From positions 1 to 14,434 of the forward strand of contig JAVBJN010000121.1 of assembly GCA_031546985.1 (NCBI GenBank): 14,434 bases of DNA, read 5' to 3'. The notes below the pieces were generated by a model. The model was not told where the DNA came from and searched no databases. It saw only the letters and a program-made list of their open reading frames with translations. Both the position numbers and the translations under genes were made by a program. Numbering within the stretch: position 1 is the first letter of the stretch; each line of letters starts with the position of its first letter. Origin of the DNA: JAVBJN01 sp031546985. Lineage in GTDB: Bacteria > Bacteroidota > Bacteroidia > Chitinophagales > Chitinophagaceae. Below are positions 12,197-14,434 of the stretch, in pieces.

Positions 12197-13378
12197 TTAC
12201 GCTTCAGCGCTTTTTTCGACTTTTCTGCTGCCCTGGTATAATTCATATTCGAGCAGGCGGCAATCGATCTTGCTGTTGTAAAACTCAATTCTGCGCTTGG
12301 CTTTCAATCCTATTTTTTTGGCCAGATCGAGGTTTCCGGTAAAAATATAGCCGGTATAACCACCGCATTTCTGTTTCATAAAATCGCCAATGCGGCTGTA
12401 GGTTTCTTCCAGCTCGCCCAATTCACCCAGGCGTTCGCCATATTCGGGGTTCATGAGTACTACGCCGTTTTCGCCTTCGGGCACCAGTGTATCGGCAAAG
12501 TCGCACACCGTGAATTTAATCAGGTCTTCTACTCCGGCGGCATGGGCATTTAAGCGGGCATTTTTAATGGCAATGCTGCTGATGTCGGAGGCAATAACTT
12601 TAACCCCATCGGCAGGTAAGATCTGCGCTTCGAGCTTAGCCATCTCTTCGTTGTATACCTTAGCATCGTAACCCATGATGTGCATAAATGCGTAATTGCT
12701 GCGAAACAAGCCCGGGCGGCGGTTGGTGGCAATAAGCATGGCTTCGATAGCCAAAGTGCCGGAGCCGCACATGGGGTTAACAAACGGAGATGTGGCATCC
12801 CAGCGGCCTGCCAGGATGGTGGCTGCGGCCAGGGCTTCGAGCATAGGCGCTTGCCCGGGTATTTTACGATAACCATGCTTGGCTATAGAATCGCCACTGG
12901 TATCTACAAAAATTTCTGCTTCTTCGTTTTTCCAGAACAGGTGAATCACCGTTCCGGTTAGTTCAGGACCAGATGCCGGGCGGGTGCCCAGGCGCTGGCG
13001 CAAACGGTCTACCACGGCGTCTTTTACCCGCACATTGGCAAACATATTGTTGTTGATGGTGGGGTGCATTACATTGCTGGTAACCGAGAAATAGCCGTTT
13101 TCAGGCAGGATGGTCTCCCAGGGCAGCAATACCAGCCTGCGATACACATCATCGGCATGATCGGCGGTAAACCGGCGCAGGCTATACAATACCTGGCTGG
13201 CGCAACGCAGGTTCAGGTTTAACCGGATACAATCGTTAATCGTGCCCTTGAGCACAACGCCGGTAATAAAAGTTTCTTCGACAGTAAAACCCAGCGCTGT
13301 TACTTCTTGCTCAAGATAAGGTGCCAGCCGTTTGTGGCAGGTAATAACAATGCGGGACGCGGTAGTAAATAATGACAT
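12197..13378 (-). CDS. rlmL: THUMP-domain 23S rRNA (guanine-N2) methyltransferase, RlmL type
   Basis: A 393-residue protein. Residues 1-60 form an N-terminal RNA-binding region (ITCHKRLAPYLEQEVTALGF), 60-165 a THUMP domain (VTSNVMHPTINNNMFANVRV, then HLFWKNEEAEIFVDTSGDS), and 166-385 the methyltransferase domain. Motifs are HGYRKIPGQAP (168-178), the SAM-binding FVNPMCGSGTLAIEAML (199-215), ASDISSIAIKNARLNA (263-278), and the catalytic NPEYGERLG (310-318), the N-P-x-Y form of this family. It should make m2G in 23S rRNA (E. coli RlmL: G2445) and lacks the fused RlmK domain found in E. coli. The ATG at 13378 is chosen because upstream in-frame codons run into an interspersed repeat. A near -7 box (13387-13394) suggests a very short leader. 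Confidence 0.9.
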   Translation of the reverse strand: MSLFTTASRIVITCHKRLAPYLEQEVTALGFTVEETFITGVVLKGTINDCIRLNLNLRCASQVLYSLRRFTADHADDVYRRLVLLPWETILPENGYFSVTSNVMHPTINNNMFANVRVKDAVVDRLRQRLGTRPASGPELTGTVIHLFWKNEEAEIFVDTSGDSIAKHGYRKIPGQAPMLEALAAATILAGRWDATSPFVNPMCGSGTLAIEAMLIATNRRPGLFRSNYAFMHIMGYDAKVYNEEMAKLEAQILPADGVKVIASDISSIAIKNARLNAHAAGVEDLIKFTVCDFADTLVPEGENGVVLMNPEYGERLGELGELEETYSRIGDFMKQKCGGYTGYIFTGNLDLAKKIGLKAKRRIEFYNSKIDCRLLEYELYQGSRKVEKSAEA

Positions 13379-13386
13379 ACAGGCTG

Positions 13387-13394
13387 CGAAATTA
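13387..13394 (-). promoter_or_regulatory. Probable -7 box (TAATTTCG) of the RlmL-like gene
   Basis: Read on the minus strand it differs from TANNTTTG at one base and ends 8 bp before the ATG at 13378. Transcription would start at or next to the start codon, so the mRNA may be nearly leaderless. Confidence 0.4.
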
Positions 13395-13445
13395 ACCTTT
13401 TTTCCGGGGATAGGGGAAAAGAGCGGGTGGAGATGATGGTTGCGT

Positions 13446-13478
13446 AGACCTGGCAGGACCTGCGGACCTGACAGGTCT
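13446..13478. repeat. Interspersed 33-bp palindrome-ended repeat, copy 2
   Basis: It has the same ends as copy 1 (AGACCTG and CAGGTCT) and differs from 9884-9916 at 5 of 33 positions. Three ACCTG words recur inside it. It lies between two minus-strand genes. The following stretch (about 13520-13556) contains CTTTGCG twice, another short repeated word. Confidence 0.75.
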
Positions 13479-13577
13479 GGAGATTTGCCCTCATGGGTAC
13501 AGGATGCCAGGCCCATTCTTTGCGAGCTTTATAATTTCCCTGCGCCTTTGCGTGAAACCATAGAAATCTACACCAAG

Positions 13578-13603
13578 AAAAAAGGGAAGCCTTACGGCCT
13601 CCC
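13578..13603 (-). terminator. Intrinsic terminator of the DUF4249 gene
   Basis: On the minus strand, GGGAGGCC (13603-13596) pairs with GGCTTCCC (13591-13584), with one G-T pair and a GTAA loop, followed by TTTTTT (13583-13578). Confidence 0.8.
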
Positions 13604-13629
13604 CTCTTCTACATTTATCGATAAAAACA

Positions 13630-14434
13630 TTAAGGCACAATAAGCAATTTGCGCTGCACGGTATGCGCACTAAAATACCCCAATGCACCACCCGAAATAT
13701 TCGATTGCGGGTTGGCCGGGGTGGCAGAGTTCTGGCTAATGGTTTGGTCCAATGTATAGAAGTACTGGTACACGCCTGCATCAATGCACTGCATCTCTAC
13801 CTCTACACTATCACCAGGCAGCAGATCTTCATCGGCGCCAAAGTAAGGCAGCGGGCGTTTAATAATCTGCCCGTCGCTATACGGATCATCGCTTACGTAT
13901 ATGCCTTTGTACTTTTCGCCATTTACATACATCACATGCCTGTAGTAGTTGGCTACATTGGGCACGTCCTGAAATTGTGCGTAAACCATTTTAAGGCTAT
14001 CGCCGGCAGTAGATAAAATCTGCATATACAGGCTATCGAAATTCACTACAGGAGGAATAGTAGACTTGGCAGTAAACGTTTGCCCGGCCACATTCACATT
14101 CAGCGTATAAGTACGGGTGGGCACGCCTGTTAGTGCCGAAGTCTGGTAATAGCCGTTACCATTGTACTGCAAGGTTTCGGAATTGCCTGCATCGTCGGAG
14201 ATGGTTACCGTAGCGCCGGAGATACCGGGATACGTATTGTCTTCATTAAAGTTTTTGCTTTGGGTAATGCGCACCATATAAGGCCCTGCGGCATTGGTTA
14301 CATTACCTTCAATTACGTATTTAGGATCGGAGTCGTTCAGGTTTAAGTCAATAACCTTTTAGCAGGAGCTCAGCACCGCGCAGATTGCCAGTACCGCGCT
14401 TATATTTTTATAACATTTAATAGTAGTCAAGTGT
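13630..14434 (-). pseudogene. DUF4249-family lipoprotein gene interrupted by a stop after the lipobox
   Basis: Upstream of the downstream-most open part (ATG at 14277), the same frame continues for 27 codons reading KVIDLNLNDSDPKYVIEG and on to the ATG, then meets TAA at 14361-14359. Beyond it the frame encodes a lipoprotein signal peptide with a lipobox (AICAVLSSC). DUF4249 proteins typically begin their mature part with Cys-Glu-Lys-Val-Ile-Asp, so the TAA most likely replaces a Glu codon (GAA) by one base change. The remainder is intact and family-like, ending SAHTVQRKLLIVP. These outer-membrane lipoproteins usually pair with a TonB-dependent receptor encoded upstream, here beyond the window. 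No in-frame ATG precedes the signal peptide; TTG at 14430-14428 or a start outside the window would be used. It is a pseudogene, a sequencing error, or a recoded gene. Confidence 0.75.

Noticed and set aside
9884..13478. CRISPR-like repeats
   Set aside because: Only two imperfect copies exist, 3.5 kb apart with genes between, and no cas genes; an interspersed repeat fits better.
13379..13516. N-terminal extension of the RlmL-like protein
   Set aside because: The extra codons lie in the interspersed repeat and promoter region, and family similarity begins at the ATG at 13378.

Overview
The window looks like chromosomal DNA from a Bacteroidota organism, most likely a Chitinophagaceae member (Chitinophaga/Niastella-like; the genus is inference). 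The grounds are a type IX secretion (T9SS) sorting tail, Bacteroidota-restricted families (DUF4465, DUF4249), TonB-C proteins with cleavable signal peptides, exact TANNTTTG (-7) promoter boxes, and start codons that mostly lack a Shine-Dalgarno sequence. No tRNA, rRNA, CRISPR array or replication origin was seen.

Layout. Positions 1-140 hold the end of an IS3-family insertion sequence (5' part of orfA, minus strand). A terminator, a small secreted Cys-rich protein (+) and a bidirectional terminator follow. A minus-strand block (708-3389) encodes an AraC-type regulator and, upstream of it, a two-gene unit of paralogous TonB C-terminal-domain proteins, one of which also carries MORN-type repeats. 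Divergent from that unit is a cobalamin (B12) riboswitch controlling a single gene for a secreted DUF4465-FN3-T9SS protein, closed by its own terminator (3467-5070). This is the most biologically suggestive unit of the window: a B12-controlled, surface or secreted protein without an adjacent btuB.

Positions 5100-9860 hold mostly single-gene plus-strand units: a Vat-family streptogramin A acetyltransferase, a short-chain dehydrogenase, a CFA-synthase-like methyltransferase, a DUF1579 lipoprotein and a DUF2459 membrane protein. A minus-strand L,D-transpeptidase-like gene sits convergent to the methyltransferase, and the methyltransferase's terminator hairpin lies inside the transpeptidase coding sequence.

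Positions 9858-10030 are a repeat-rich junction. Then come a divergent pair with formally opposite chemistry, an App1-like phosphatidate phosphatase (-) and a diacylglycerol-kinase-family lipid kinase (+), an inverted-repeat-rich convergent spacer (11949-12196), and an RlmL-type THUMP/methyltransferase (-). A second copy of the interspersed 33-bp repeat lies at 13446-13478. The right edge is a minus-strand DUF4249 lipoprotein gene with an in-frame TAA directly after the lipobox cysteine codon, so it is a pseudogene, a recoded gene or a sequencing error.

The genes do not form one pathway. Most products act in the cell envelope (lipid, murein, surface proteins), and most genes have their own promoter and terminator.
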